The position numbers and the translations under genes are program-made. From Allopusillimonas ginsengisoli (GTDB lineage Bacteria > Pseudomonadota > Gammaproteobacteria > Burkholderiales > Burkholderiaceae_B), in assembly GCA_005239165.1 (NCBI GenBank), contig RAPG01000001.1:310001-374000 (forward strand): DNA of 64,000 nucleotides, read 5' to 3'. Under the pieces are notes generated by a model. That model ran no database searches. It saw only the letters and a program-made list of their open reading frames with translations, and was not told where the DNA came from. How positions within the stretch are numbered: position 1 is the first letter of the stretch; the number at the start of each line of letters is the position of its first letter. Of this stretch, positions 1 through 11,311 are shown one piece after another.

Positions 1-31
1 TAAGCGCCATTGCTTGCCCCTTTTTGTTATT

Positions 32-90
32 GACCACACGGCTGAGCGCAAGCCTCGTCGTTCAGGACGAGGCAGAGCGAAACCGTGGTC
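32..90. other. Nested inverted repeat, possible structured RNA
   Basis: No reading frame is recognisable in the first 171 bases. A perfect 7-bp hairpin (CCTCGTC at 53-59, GACGAGG at 66-72) lies inside a longer interrupted stem in which bases 32-41 pair with CCGTGGTC at 83-90, leaving two bases bulged. This could be a small RNA or part of a transcript entering from the left edge. There is no T-run, so it is not a classical terminator. The function is unknown. Confidence 0.35.
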
Positions 91-121
91 GTCTGGAGCC
101 CGAGGCTCCCCTGTAATTAGC

Positions 122-161
122 GGTGAAAATGCCCCGGCAACCGGGCCGTAGCATTTTCACC
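122..161. terminator. Hairpin downstream of the DUF883 gene
   Basis: GGTGAAAATGC at 122-132 is exactly complementary to GCATTTTCACC at 151-161, and the loop holds a smaller CCCGG/CCGGG stem. It lies about 10 bases beyond the stop of the minus-strand DUF883 gene, so it may end that transcript or protect its 3' end. Neither strand has a clear T-run. Confidence 0.45.
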
Positions 162-171
162 CTGGGTAGAT

Positions 172-492
172 TTAACGGCGAGAGATGAGTGCACCGATGA
201 GCACGCCGGCCAGACCAGCCATACCTATAGCCTGCCACGGGTTATCGTGAACATAGTCATCAGTAACGCGCGCAGCACGGCGCCCACGCTCGAGCACGGC
301 ATCTTGCGTGTCATACAGCGCTTCGCGGGTGCGTCTGAGAGACAGCATGGCGCTTTCCCGCAACTCGGTCGCCTTGTCGCCCGACGCCTCGGCAGCGTCG
401 CGCAGCAGCTTTTCGGCCTCGTCAAGACTGGTCTTGACGCTGTCGATGAATTCTTCTTCACTGGTACGCACGTCTTTCTTCTTTGTTGCCAT
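172..492 (-). CDS. DUF883 family (ElaB/YqjD-like) membrane protein
   Basis: This 106-residue protein has a charged, mostly helical N-terminal two thirds rich in Glu, Lys and Ala. It ends in one glycine-rich membrane segment (about residues 84-104) closing with the basic pair RR. That layout, including the NPW motif before the membrane segment, is typical of DUF883 proteins. The E. coli members ElaB and YqjD are inner-membrane tail-anchored proteins that associate with ribosomes in stationary phase, and a similar role here is inference. The ATG is preceded by AGGAG. It appears to be transcribed alone, with a hairpin after the stop. Confidence 0.85.
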   Translation of the reverse strand: MATKKKDVRTSEEEFIDSVKTSLDEAEKLLRDAAEASGDKATELRESAMLSLRRTREALYDTQDAVLERGRRAARVTDDYVHDNPWQAIGMAGLAGVLIGALISRR

Positions 493-571
493 AATTTCAC
501 TCCTGATGAAAAACGATGGAATAAGATTGATGATACCGCAAGGCCGGATATAAAGCCGACCGGCAGCAGTG

Positions 572-1300
572 TTATTGGAGCCGGGTCACTTCAACAACCG
601 ATGCAATGCCGCTCTGGTTGCTTTCCTGCTTCATCACCATATTGACATCCGGGCAGAACCAGTCTGTTACCGTGGATTTCATTTCTGGTATAGGCAGGAC
701 AATACCGCTGAACGAAGCCTGCGTGGCTTCAGTGAGCCGGCTGTATTTAATCGGCCAGCACGACTTCTCGCCTACGGCGGTCTGTAGCGTCTGTTTCGCC
801 CCTACGGTTCGCGTGCCGGTATGGATAACAATCGGCGCTGTCGCGACAGCCTTTTTGTCGAGATTGATCTGAAACTTAAGCGCCGGAAACGTTTGCCCCT
901 GACGTGTAATGGGTTCACCGTAGGCAAACAACCCCAGCATGCGCAGGTCGAACTTGCCACTGACGGGCACACGGCGACCATTTTCTGACCGCTCGAAGGT
1001 AATTTTGCCGTTCTTGACAGACATCCAGTAGTCCACCGCAGACTGCCCGGGAGGCAGACCGGCCAGCCCATACGTAGCCTTGCCCTTTACCCTTGCGGAG
1101 CAATGGCCGTCACCGTCTTTCTGGACATCGCTGAAAGCCAGGTTGGCGCCCAGCTGCAAGCCCCCAGTACCGCTAAGCTGCACTACGCCGCCGTTGTGCA
1201 TAAAGGGTGTCTGGCACATACCCGTAGCGTGAGCCTGAGCCCCCAATAACCCGCAAGCTGCCACAAGGACGCTGCAACATCTGATTAAACGCATAGTCAC
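572..1300 (-). CDS. Secreted protein of unknown function, DUF3108/TapB-like
   Basis: The 242-residue product opens with a signal peptide: basic MRLIR, a hydrophobic core, and a likely cleavage after AHA near residue 25. The mature part looks beta-rich and contains four cysteines. The last 30 residues, around the motif TDWFCPDVNMV, resemble the end of DUF3108/TapB-type periplasmic proteins, but this is pattern recall and not a confirmed match. The start could be the first ATG or the one two codons later. No enzyme motif is visible. It lies between the DUF883 gene and upp, and the gaps on both sides suggest its own promoter. Confidence 0.6.
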   Translation of the reverse strand: MTMRLIRCCSVLVAACGLLGAQAHATGMCQTPFMHNGGVVQLSGTGGLQLGANLAFSDVQKDGDGHCSARVKGKATYGLAGLPPGQSAVDYWMSVKNGKITFERSENGRRVPVSGKFDLRMLGLFAYGEPITRQGQTFPALKFQINLDKKAVATAPIVIHTGTRTVGAKQTLQTAVGEKSCWPIKYSRLTEATQASFSGIVLPIPEMKSTVTDWFCPDVNMVMKQESNQSGIASVVEVTRLQ

Positions 1301-1424
1301 CGTCGAAAGAATGTGTCTGTATTCATACTAACCGAAATTAACGGCCACACCTGACGATATCTCCCGGCAAACCGTTAACAAATATGTATGCTGGTTACGG
1401 AATAATGCGGCCCGCAGTATTGGC

Positions 1425-2063
1425 CTAATCCGTTTTTTGACGGGTACCAAATATGCGGTCGCCGGCATCGCCTAGGCCGGGAATAATGTAGCCCGAATCA
1501 TCAAGATGGCTGTCGATCGACGCGGTATAAATGTCGACATCGGGGTGACGCGCCTCGACCGCACGTATGCCTTCTGGTGCCGCCACTAAAACCAGGGCAC
1601 GTATCGACCGCGAGCCTGCCTTTTTCAGCAAGTCTATGGTGGCCACCATAGAGCCGCCCGTCGCCAGCATGGGGTCAATAATGAGCGCCAGGCGATGATC
1701 CATCTGGTCAGCCAGGCGTTCCAGATACGTTTGAGCCTCCAGCGTTTCTTCGTTGCGCGCAATGCCTACCGCACTCACTCGTGCTCCGGGTATTAGGCTG
1801 AGCACACCGTCCAGCATTCCGATGCCTGCACGCAGTATGGGCACCACCGTCACTTTTTTTCCGGCCAGCTTTTCAACATTGATGGGCCCGGCCCAGCCCT
1901 CGATCGTGGCGGGTTCCAGCGGCAAGTCTTTCATAGCCTCATACGTGAGCAACGCCGCAATTTCTTGCGACATTTCGCGGAAATTCTTGGTGCTGAGATC
2001 GGCGCGGCGCATCAGCCCGAGCTTGTGACGGATAAGTGGATGACGAATTTCGTGTATGGGCAT
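1425..2063 (-). CDS. upp: Uracil phosphoribosyltransferase
   Basis: The product joins uracil to PRPP to make UMP in pyrimidine salvage, in the cytoplasm. At 212 residues it has the family length. The PRPP-binding loop is visible as DPMLATGGS near residues 130-138, and the uracil-binding end carries [12 protein letters not shown]. The N-terminal [12 protein letters not shown] block is also typical. The ATG is preceded by AGGAAA. A perC-type or uraA transporter gene, often found nearby, is not visible here, and the gene seems to stand alone between a secreted protein gene and dacB. Confidence 0.97.
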   Translation of the reverse strand: MPIHEIRHPLIRHKLGLMRRADLSTKNFREMSQEIAALLTYEAMKDLPLEPATIEGWAGPINVEKLAGKKVTVVPILRAGIGMLDGVLSLIPGARVSAVGIARNEETLEAQTYLERLADQMDHRLALIIDPMLATGGSMVATIDLLKKAGSRSIRALVLVAAPEGIRAVEARHPDVDIYTASIDSHLDDSGYIIPGLGDAGDRIFGTRQKTD

Positions 2064-2128
2064 GTGGTTTCCTTGGCGGACCGGCCGGCTGACATTGCCG
2101 GATTAAGTATTGTAGTCGGCTGAAACTA

Positions 2129-2162
2129 CAGCCTGGGGCGGGTTGAGCCCCCCCCCAGGCTG
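2129..2162 (-). terminator. Hairpin directly after dacB stop
   Basis: CAGCCTGGGG at 2129-2138 pairs with CCCCAGGCTG at 2153-2162, immediately beyond the dacB stop codon. The spacer contains a run of nine C residues (2148-2156). There is no strong T-run, so it may act as a weak terminator or a 3' stabiliser for dacB mRNA. Confidence 0.5.
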
Positions 2163-3662
2163 TCAGCGTTCTGCCAGCCAGCTGACCAGTGCGTCATCAA
2201 AGGCTCTGCCGCCTGCGACGGCACGCTCGCCATTTACAAATTTGACCAGAATATACCGCTTGCCGCTGGCACCCATGACATAGCCCGCCAGTGCCTTGGC
2301 ATCACGTAAAGTGCCTGTCTTGAGGTGTGCACGACCCTGGGCATCATCATTACGCAGACGACGCCTGACCGTACCGTCGACGCCAATAATGGCCAGCGAC
2401 GAAATAAACTCGGGCATCATCGGAGACAGCCAGGCCACATCCAGCATGCTGCCCAGCCCCGCCGCAGTAAGACGCGAACTTCTTGACAGGCCCGCGCCGT
2501 TGTCGATAACCCAGCCGCGTGTGTCCACCCCCTGGCTCTGCAAAAGCCCCAGGGCGGCGGCAGCTCCGGACGCAGGGGTGGCCCCCGGCCCAGTTTGCTG
2601 TGCACCAAGCGTCAGTAACAAGGTGCGCGCCATGACGTTATTGCTGTGTTTATTGATGTAACGAATGATATCGCCCAGGGTGCGCGAATCATGCCACACC
2701 ACTGGCGTGGCATTGGCTGGAGTGCGGCCCTCGGTCACCCCTTTTGCGAGCGTGCCACCCAGCTCTTTCCACAGCATACGGAACAAACCTTCAAAATATG
2801 CTTTTTGAGAAAATGCCACCCGGTAGTCGCTGAACTCGCCACATGACCCCACGGCCGAGCCAGAGACGCGGATAATGAACTCATTGCCAGAAGGTACAAC
2901 CTGTGTTGAAACCGAGGGCGAACCGGGGCAGACAGCATCCTTCCAGGCAATTTCGCCCTCTACACGCACACCCCTTAGCGGGGGATCAATGACAGGTATC
3001 CACTTTCGCGCCGCCGCGTCTGGCTGAAAGATCAGACGCAATGCCCCCAGCCCCACCATCATGGCGTCCGGGCTGGCATTATATGGACGATCGGGCGCAC
3101 CATCGAAGGCACCAGGGTCTATGGTGACTGCTCCGAACAGTGAGCGATCTACCACGACCTCCGTAAGATTTTTAATACCTCTTAACCGCAACTGGCGCAA
3201 CAGCCCCCAGAGATCCTGCATGGTTAAAAATGGATCACCGCCCGCTTTCAGGTAAAGCGGGCCCGACAGCGTACCTTGTGCATCAACCCGGCCGCCGCCC
3301 CTGGCCAGCATGGTTGTGCGCCAGACATAGTCTGACCCTAGCCCCGACAAGCCCGCCCAGGTGGTTACCGTTTTCATCACGGATGCGGGGTTGCGTGGCT
3401 CGGTGGGATTGACGAGAATCATGGGTTGTGAGGTGCCGACCTCTTTCACGTACAGAGAAAGAGCACTCTCCGGCAAACGTGTGCTGCGCCACACGCTGGC
3501 TAGTTCGGGCGGCAGGCCTTGCGCCAGCGCTGCAGGGCCGGCAAGACAAACCAGCAGCCAGAGACCGCCCCCCCATGTCAGTTGCCGCAGCTTTGTCGCG
3601 ACAGACCGAATGGCAGCTTGCGCACGACGGCCTGGTTGCTGGGACGCTAACTGCAAATACAT
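2163..3662 (-). CDS. dacB: D-alanyl-D-alanine carboxypeptidase/endopeptidase (PBP4)
   Basis: This is a class C penicillin-binding protein that removes terminal D-Ala from peptidoglycan stem peptides and cleaves DD-crosslinks in the periplasm. All three active-site motifs are visible: SVMK near residues 94-97 (nucleophile Ser), SNN in KHSNNVMAR near residue 340, and KTG in HLKTGTLRD near residue 450. A hydrophobic stretch at about 33-48 ending AALAQ serves as the signal sequence. The 499 residues fit the PBP4/DacB family with its large insertion between the first two motifs. It is divergent from queA across about 130 bases. Confidence 0.95.
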   Translation of the reverse strand: MYLQLASQQPGRRAQAAIRSVATKLRQLTWGGGLWLLVCLAGPAALAQGLPPELASVWRSTRLPESALSLYVKEVGTSQPMILVNPTEPRNPASVMKTVTTWAGLSGLGSDYVWRTTMLARGGGRVDAQGTLSGPLYLKAGGDPFLTMQDLWGLLRQLRLRGIKNLTEVVVDRSLFGAVTIDPGAFDGAPDRPYNASPDAMMVGLGALRLIFQPDAAARKWIPVIDPPLRGVRVEGEIAWKDAVCPGSPSVSTQVVPSGNEFIIRVSGSAVGSCGEFSDYRVAFSQKAYFEGLFRMLWKELGGTLAKGVTEGRTPANATPVVWHDSRTLGDIIRYINKHSNNVMARTLLLTLGAQQTGPGATPASGAAAALGLLQSQGVDTRGWVIDNGAGLSRSSRLTAAGLGSMLDVAWLSPMMPEFISSLAIIGVDGTVRRRLRNDDAQGRAHLKTGTLRDAKALAGYVMGASGKRYILVKFVNGERAVAGGRAFDDALVSWLAER

Positions 3663-3795
3663 GGTTGGTGTCTCCTGAAAATTATGAGCATAACCAAAGA
3701 AAGCCCGGCTTTCAGCGGAAAATTACGTCAACAGCTTAAAATACTCCATCACAGCACAGCGGCAAACTCGCCGCGCCTAACATCTAAGATTTTTC

Positions 3796-6056
<2,261 letters not shown>

Positions 6057-6111
6057 CAAAGTTACCGCTACAATACAGAGTTAACCTAAAAACATCTCAG
6101 GAGAGTATCCT

Positions 6112-6462
6112 ATGGCCATGGCAGCACTCGACACACTGACACTGATTACCGCGCAAGCTTCTCTGGGCGGCGATAACGCGCTGATGGGCATGCTGCCCAT
6201 CATCCTGATGTTCGTCATCCTCTATTTCCTGATGATTCGTCCACAAATGAAGCGCCAGAAAGAACACCGCAACATGGTGGCCAATCTGGGCAAGGGCGAT
6301 GAGGTAATCACTAACGGCGGCCTGTTGGGCAAAGTTACCAAAATTACCGACAGCTACATCACCGTAGAAGTCAGCTCGCTGGCCGAAAAGCCTGTCGAAG
6401 CCATTTTCCAGCGCTCAGCCGTCACTGCCGTCCTGCCCAAGGGCACGATCAAGGCGCTCTGA
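6112..6462 (+). CDS. yajC: Sec translocon accessory subunit YajC
   Basis: YajC is a small inner-membrane partner of SecD-SecF. The 116-residue protein has a single membrane segment (about residues 23-42, ending FLMIRPQMKRQKEH) and a cytoplasmic domain with the typical LGKGDEVITNGGLLGKV motif. The N-terminus is longer than in E. coli. The ATG at 6112 follows GGAGAG at a good distance. A hairpin with eight T residues lies directly after the stop and could lower read-through into secD. Confidence 0.95.
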   Translation: MAMAALDTLTLITAQASLGGDNALMGMLPIILMFVILYFLMIRPQMKRQKEHRNMVANLGKGDEVITNGGLLGKVTKITDSYITVEVSSLAEKPVEAIFQRSAVTAVLPKGTIKAL

Positions 6463-6463
6463 T

Positions 6464-6504
6464 ACCGGCACGCGCGTTCTCCGCGCGTTGTCCCGGTTTT
6501 TTTT
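6464..6504 (+). terminator. Intra-operon terminator-like hairpin, yajC-secD
   Basis: ACCGG at 6464-6468 pairs with CCGGT at 6493-6497, and inside it CGCGCG at 6471-6476 pairs with CGCGCG at 6482-6487. Eight T residues follow (6497-6504). The position between yajC and secD suggests partial termination that makes secD less abundant than yajC, which is an inference. Confidence 0.65.
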
Positions 6505-6528
6505 CCTGCTTCAGCCACCTGACCGACC

Positions 6529-8403
6529 ATGAACCGCTACCCTCTCTGGAAGTACCTGACCGTACTGGCTGCCCTCATTCTGGGCCTTCTGTACACGTTA
6601 CCCAATTTTTTCGGAGAGTCGCCCGCAGTACAGGTGTCGGCCGCAAAATCCACCATCAAGGTCGACCACACCACGCTGGGCAGGGTTGAAGACATTCTCG
6701 CGAAAAACCACATCACATCGACTGGCAACCGTTTTGACATGAACGGCCCCGTTGGCACTGTGCGCGTGCGCTTTGACAACACTGACGTTCAGTTGCAAGC
6801 CAAAGACATCATCGAGAAAACGCTCAACCCCAACCCGGATGATGCCGACTACACAGTTGCACTAAATCTGCTTTCGGCATCCCCCAACTGGCTGTCCAGC
6901 CTGGGCGCACACCCCATGTATCTGGGGCTTGACCTGCGCGGGGGCGTGCATTTTCTGCTGCAGGTCGACATGCAAGGGGCCCTTACGGGCCGGTACGACT
7001 CGATCGCCAACGATGTACGCAGCACCTTGCGCAGCGAAAAAATCGATGCAAGTGGCGTAGAACGCAGTGGTCAGGCCGTCATTGCTTCGTTTGCCAGTGA
7101 AGATATCCGCAGCGCAGCCGCAACCGAGTTGCGCCGCAGCCACCAGGACATGACCTTCGTCAATTCGGGTGAAAGCGGTGGCCGCTATAGCCTGAAAGGC
7201 CAGCTAACCGAAGCTGCTGTCACACAGGTGCAAACCCACGCACTAAAGCAAAACATTACTACCCTGCACAATCGCATTAACGAACTGGGTGTGGCCGAAC
7301 CCATTATTCAGCAGCAGGGATCAGACCGCATTATTGTGCAACTGCCCGGTGTTCAAGACGTTGCCAAGGCCAAAGAAATTCTCGGTCGCACGGCAACGCT
7401 TGAGATCCGCATGGTCGACGACTCACCCCAGGCCCAGGCCGCGCTAGCCGCAGGCACGGTTCCATTTGGGCTCGAGCGCTACACCGATCGTGATGGCCGC
7501 CCACTGCTGTTGCGCCGCCAGGTCATCCTGACCGGTGAAAACCTGCAAGATGCGCAGCCCGGTCGCGACCAGCAAACCCAGCAGCCTTCGGTCAACCTTA
7601 CGCTGGACGCCAAGGGCGCGCGAATTTTTCGCGACGTTACCCGCGACAACATCAACAAACGCATGGCCATTCTGCTCTTCGAGCAGGGCAAGGGTCAGGT
7701 GGTCACAGCCCCCGTCATCCGTAGTGAAATCCCGGGCGGGCAAGTACAAATTACCGGCAGCATGACCGCCCAAGAAGCCGCTGACACATCCCTGTTGCTG
7801 CGCGCCGGCTCGCTGGCTGCGCCCATGGAGATCATCGAAGAACGCACCATAGGCCCAAGCCTGGGCGCTGACAACATTGCCAAAGGCTTTAACTCCACGC
7901 TGTATGGCTTTCTCGCTATCGCCATATTTATTATTGCGTACTACCGGCTGTTCGGCGTGTTCTCTACCGCTGGCTTGCTCTTCAACATTCTGTTGCTCAT
8001 GGCGGTTTTATCCATGCTGCAGGCTACGCTGACACTGCCCGGCATTGCCGCCATTGCGCTCACGCTAGGCATGGCCATCGACGCCAACGTACTGATCAAC
8101 GAGCGCATACGTGAAGAGCTGCGCGCTGGGTTGCCACCGCAACAGGCCATACACCTGGGTTTTGAGCGCGCCTGGGGCACCATTGTCGACTCCAACCTCA
8201 CTACTCTCATCGTTGGTGTGGCATTGCTGGCATTTGGAACCGGGCCTATCCGGGGCTTTGCCGTGGTGCATGTCATCGGCATTCTCACCTCGATGTTTTC
8301 CTCCATTGTCGGCGTACGGGCCGTCGTCAACCTGTGGTATGGGCGCAAGCGCAAACTGAAATCCGTATCCATCGGCCAGATCTGGAAACCGAAAGAAGAC
8401 TAA
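6529..8403 (+). CDS. secD: Protein translocase subunit SecD
   Basis: SecD, with SecF, uses the proton gradient to pull exported proteins through SecYEG. The 624-residue protein has an N-terminal membrane segment (about 8-27), a large periplasmic P1 region containing LDLRGGVHFLLQVD, and five C-terminal membrane segments beginning near residue 458. The conserved GMAIDANVLINERIREE motif lies in the membrane part. Its length matches betaproteobacterial SecD. It lies downstream of yajC and 58 bases ahead of secF. Confidence 0.97.
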   Translation: MNRYPLWKYLTVLAALILGLLYTLPNFFGESPAVQVSAAKSTIKVDHTTLGRVEDILAKNHITSTGNRFDMNGPVGTVRVRFDNTDVQLQAKDIIEKTLNPNPDDADYTVALNLLSASPNWLSSLGAHPMYLGLDLRGGVHFLLQVDMQGALTGRYDSIANDVRSTLRSEKIDASGVERSGQAVIASFASEDIRSAAATELRRSHQDMTFVNSGESGGRYSLKGQLTEAAVTQVQTHALKQNITTLHNRINELGVAEPIIQQQGSDRIIVQLPGVQDVAKAKEILGRTATLEIRMVDDSPQAQAALAAGTVPFGLERYTDRDGRPLLLRRQVILTGENLQDAQPGRDQQTQQPSVNLTLDAKGARIFRDVTRDNINKRMAILLFEQGKGQVVTAPVIRSEIPGGQVQITGSMTAQEAADTSLLLRAGSLAAPMEIIEERTIGPSLGADNIAKGFNSTLYGFLAIAIFIIAYYRLFGVFSTAGLLFNILLLMAVLSMLQATLTLPGIAAIALTLGMAIDANVLINERIREELRAGLPPQQAIHLGFERAWGTIVDSNLTTLIVGVALLAFGTGPIRGFAVVHVIGILTSMFSSIVGVRAVVNLWYGRKRKLKSVSIGQIWKPKED

Positions 8404-8413
8404 GCACTTACGC

Positions 8414-8431
8414 GCGGCGCTCTGGCGCCGC
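8414..8431 (+). other. GC-rich hairpin between secD and secF
   Basis: GCGGCGC at 8414-8420 and GCGCCGC at 8425-8431 form a perfect 7-bp stem with a four-base loop. There is no T-run, so an mRNA-stabilising or processing role within the secDF transcript is more likely than termination. Confidence 0.5.
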
Positions 8432-8461
8432 CCGCCTACCCCACACAGACAAGACAAGCAC

Positions 8462-9397
8462 ATGGAATTTTTCCGCATACACCGCACCATCCCCTTCATG
8501 CGCCACGCGCTGGTGCTGAACCTGATCAGCCTGATTACGTTCGTTCTGGCCGTGTTCTTCATCGCCTCGCGAGGCTTTCATCTGTCGATCGAGTTTACCG
8601 GCGGCACGGTCATGGAGGTGCACTACCAGCAAACCGCACAAATCGAAGAGGTACGCACAGCCATCAACTCGCTGGGCTACACCGACTACCAGGTACAGAA
8701 TTTCGGCACATCGCAAGATGTCATGATCCGGCTTCCCGTGCGCCAGGGCGAAAGCTCGGCATCACAAAGCGATGCTGTGCTAAACGCGCTGAAAACCCAA
8801 AATTCCAGCGTCGAACTCAGACGAGTCGAGTTTGTAGGACCGCAGGTAGGGCAAGAGCTCGTTCACAACGGCCTTATGGCCCTGCTCTTTGTCACCGTAG
8901 GCATCATGCTGTACCTGGCCATGCGGTTTGAATGGAAGTTTGCGGTAGCGGGGGTCCTGGCCAACCTGCATGACGTCGTGATCATTCTTGGCTTTTTCGC
9001 CTTTTTCCAGTGGGAGTTCTCTCTCTCGGTCCTGGCTGGTGTACTGGCGGTATTGGGGTACTCGGTCAACGAGTCCGTCGTCATCATGGACCGTATCCGT
9101 GAAAACTTCCGCAAGATGCGTAAGGCACCCACCGAAGAAGTCATCAACAGCGCCATTACACAAACCATCTCGCGTACCGTCATTACACACGGCTCCACCC
9201 AAATGGTGGTTCTGTCCATGTTCTTCTTTGGCGGTCCCACCCTGCATTACTTTGCACTGGCACTGACCATAGGCATTTGGTTCGGTATTTATTCCTCAGT
9301 ATTTGTGGCTGCCGCCATTGCCATGTGGCTGGGCGTCAAGCGTGAAGACCTGGTCAAGCCGGCCAAAAAAGACGATCCCAGCGCCGAAGTCGCCTGA
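8462..9397 (+). CDS. secF: Protein translocase subunit SecF
   Basis: SecF is the smaller RND-like partner of SecD. The 311-residue protein has a first membrane segment near residues 18-38, a periplasmic domain starting with SIEFTGGTVMEV, and five further membrane segments. It contains the SecF signature GYSVNESVVIMDRIRENFR. The C-terminus is short and charged (KPAKKDDPS). The gene ends the queA-secF unit and is followed by a strong terminator. Confidence 0.97.
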   Translation: MEFFRIHRTIPFMRHALVLNLISLITFVLAVFFIASRGFHLSIEFTGGTVMEVHYQQTAQIEEVRTAINSLGYTDYQVQNFGTSQDVMIRLPVRQGESSASQSDAVLNALKTQNSSVELRRVEFVGPQVGQELVHNGLMALLFVTVGIMLYLAMRFEWKFAVAGVLANLHDVVIILGFFAFFQWEFSLSVLAGVLAVLGYSVNESVVIMDRIRENFRKMRKAPTEEVINSAITQTISRTVITHGSTQMVVLSMFFFGGPTLHYFALALTIGIWFGIYSSVFVAAAIAMWLGVKREDLVKPAKKDDPSAEVA

Positions 9398-9441
9398 ACA
9401 CACAAGCCACTTCACCCAGGCCGCATTCGATGCGGCTGGGC

Positions 9442-9479
9442 CATAAACAAAAAGCCGCAATCGCGGCTTTTTGTTTATG
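9442..9479. terminator. Bidirectional terminator between secF and sorB
   Basis: Bases 9442-9458 are exactly complementary to 9463-9479, giving a 17-bp stem with the loop AATC. The stem has five A on one side and five T on the other around a GCCGC core. It can therefore terminate the convergent secF and sorB transcripts. A second, smaller hairpin (GCCGCAT/ATGCGGC) lies just before it at 9420-9436. Confidence 0.92.
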
Positions 9480-9524
9480 ATATCGGGTACCGTCTGACGT
9501 ATTGCTATGAGTGCAACGTGCCAC

Positions 9525-9917
9525 TTAAGATGGGTCACCACCCGTAATGTGCGACACATAGGTTGCAACTGCCTCGATCTGCTCATCGGTCAGGCTTTCA
9601 TCAAAGGATGGCATGATACCGGCACCCTGCCTGACCATTTCCTTGACATGAGAATAGGATGGCTTCAAGTCATCAAGATTAGGGCCAATTGCGCCCTCCG
9701 CGCCTGCATCCTTCAAGGTGTGGCACACGGCACAGGCAGGTACTGCACCTTTCATGAACAAGGTCTTTCCCTGCTCGAGTTTGGCCTCATCACAATCTGC
9801 AGCGCTGCTCACTGTCGGCGCAATGGCCAGCACGGCTGCGGCCAAAGATACTGCCACCATCCGGCGGGCGCTCGCCACGCCAGTCGTTAATACATATTTT
9901 TGTTCGTGATAATTCAT
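9525..9917 (-). CDS. sorB: Monohaem cytochrome c, SorB-like
   Basis: The product is a secreted class I cytochrome c and the likely electron acceptor of the SorA enzyme encoded just upstream. A signal peptide runs to about residue 40 (AAVLAIAPTVSSAA). The haem site is CAVCH at residues 62-66, and GIMPSF supplies the probable Met ligand. I chose the ATG at 9917 (130 residues) because it is preceded by GGAA and directly starts a signal peptide. The frame stays open upstream to 10034, but that extension is unlike a secreted protein. The small size and single haem fit SorB better than the dihaem SoxD. Confidence 0.82.
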   Translation of the reverse strand: MNYHEQKYVLTTGVASARRMVAVSLAAAVLAIAPTVSSAADCDEAKLEQGKTLFMKGAVPACAVCHTLKDAGAEGAIGPNLDDLKPSYSHVKEMVRQGAGIMPSFDESLTDEQIEAVATYVSHITGGDPS

Positions 9918-10048
9918 AAATGGTTCCAACAAAACCGCCCTGTTCAGAAAAAGGCACCTGGCCACTTCGCCTACAAGTCGCACAGGTACCCGAGATCTCT
10001 GCAGGCTGATCAACATCATGCCTGCATGCCCCACAAAAATAACTACTG

Positions 10049-11272
10049 TTACGCGACTTTTATCTTGACCATGTGATCACGCCAGCTGGTATTCATGTAG
10101 CCGCGGTTGTTCTCCACACGTTCTTCGGGCTGCTCGTCGCCGTCTGCATTTTTGGCACGACTCACCATCTCATATGTGCCTGGTTCCAGCGTCGTCGCCA
10201 GCACAAATTCGCGCCATGCATACTTGCCAAGATCAGGCCCTACAAAGGTGGCTTTTTCCCAGTCTTTGCCGCCGTTCACAGACACCTCGACAGACTTGGC
10301 CTCAGACATGCCCCCAAATGCCACGCCGCGAATCAGCACCTTGCCAGCCTTAACCGTTTCATCGGGATTGGACGGGGACGTAACCCACGATTTAACCGGC
10401 ATTGCCCAGACTGGCTCAAAGGTTGGATCACCCTTGGTGCCAACCGGCGACATCCGGTAGCTGCCCTGCTGAATCTTGGCCTTGGATTGATCTTCGGTAA
10501 ATGCAAGTTGCTTGATGTACTTGACGCTATTTACGCCCATGTAGCCCGGCATAATGACGCGTAATGGTCCACCATGCGCCAGTGGCAATGCTTCGCCATT
10601 GACTTCCCATGCCAGCAACGCATCCTCAATACCATCGACCGGCACCGAACGCTCAACTTTGACCGTATTAGGATCCAGACCTGCCGGGATTTCTTCACCG
10701 CCCGTACTGGTCATGAACTTCATGCCATCAGCCACGCCACCCGTTGCCTCGATGACTGCCTTGACGGGCACGCCCGTAAACACCACACAGCCGGCAGCAC
10801 CGACAGTCCATTGGGTACCACTAGGATTGTGCGGAAACCAAGCCCGCCCGTTACCCGAACATTGCAGCACCATGGGCACCGATGTCAGCCCCAGGGTTTT
10901 GAGTTCAGCAACAGTGAAGCTGCGCGGGTTCTTGACACCCTTGACCTCAAGCACCCATTCGTCAGGCTTCTCAGTGATCTGCTCGCTCGGGGGGTTAAGG
11001 TTGTTACGCACATAAAGGCTGTTCAGTGGCGTAAGACCACCGGAGCCCACCGACCAGCGATGCGTTTCCATGGTGTTTGCACTGTGTACTACCAGACTGT
11101 CAGCGTTTTTCCAGGCCGCATAGGCGGGAAGAGGCTTTGAAGCCGCTGCCGCATCACTGGCGGCTGCAGCTTGCGCCTTGCCCGACAGTGTGCCGCCCAG
11201 ACCGGCCATTGCCACCAGACCACCCGTAGTGGCCAGCACTCGCCTGCGGCCGGGGTTGTTGAGTTGTTCCAT
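10049..11272 (-). CDS. sorA: Molybdopterin sulfite dehydrogenase (SorA/SoxC type)
   Basis: The product oxidises sulfite to sulfate in the periplasm and passes electrons to cytochrome c. The 407-residue protein starts with a twin-arginine signal (NNPGRRRVLATTGG). It has the sulfite oxidase fold, with the molybdenum-ligating Cys near residue 138 in LQCSGNGR, an RNNLNPP block, and a C-terminal dimerisation domain from about residue 290. SoxC is closely related, but the neighbouring small monohaem cytochrome and the lack of other sox genes favour SorAB. The molybdopterin genes at 25.6-29.1 kb supply the cofactor family it needs. Confidence 0.88.
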   Translation of the reverse strand: MEQLNNPGRRRVLATTGGLVAMAGLGGTLSGKAQAAAASDAAAASKPLPAYAAWKNADSLVVHSANTMETHRWSVGSGGLTPLNSLYVRNNLNPPSEQITEKPDEWVLEVKGVKNPRSFTVAELKTLGLTSVPMVLQCSGNGRAWFPHNPSGTQWTVGAAGCVVFTGVPVKAVIEATGGVADGMKFMTSTGGEEIPAGLDPNTVKVERSVPVDGIEDALLAWEVNGEALPLAHGGPLRVIMPGYMGVNSVKYIKQLAFTEDQSKAKIQQGSYRMSPVGTKGDPTFEPVWAMPVKSWVTSPSNPDETVKAGKVLIRGVAFGGMSEAKSVEVSVNGGKDWEKATFVGPDLGKYAWREFVLATTLEPGTYEMVSRAKNADGDEQPEERVENNRGYMNTSWRDHMVKIKVA

Positions 11273-11311
11273 ATTGCTTTACTCCTTAAAAAATCGAGAC
11301 GGTGCGGAGGT

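Noticed and set aside
9917..10034. N-terminal extension of the cytochrome c gene
   Set aside because: The extension precedes a complete signal peptide and has no ribosome site. The ATG at 9917 has GGAA upstream.
10049..11272. SoxC of a thiosulfate-oxidising Sox system
   Set aside because: The enzyme is related, but the partner is a small monohaem cytochrome and no soxXYZABD genes are in the window.
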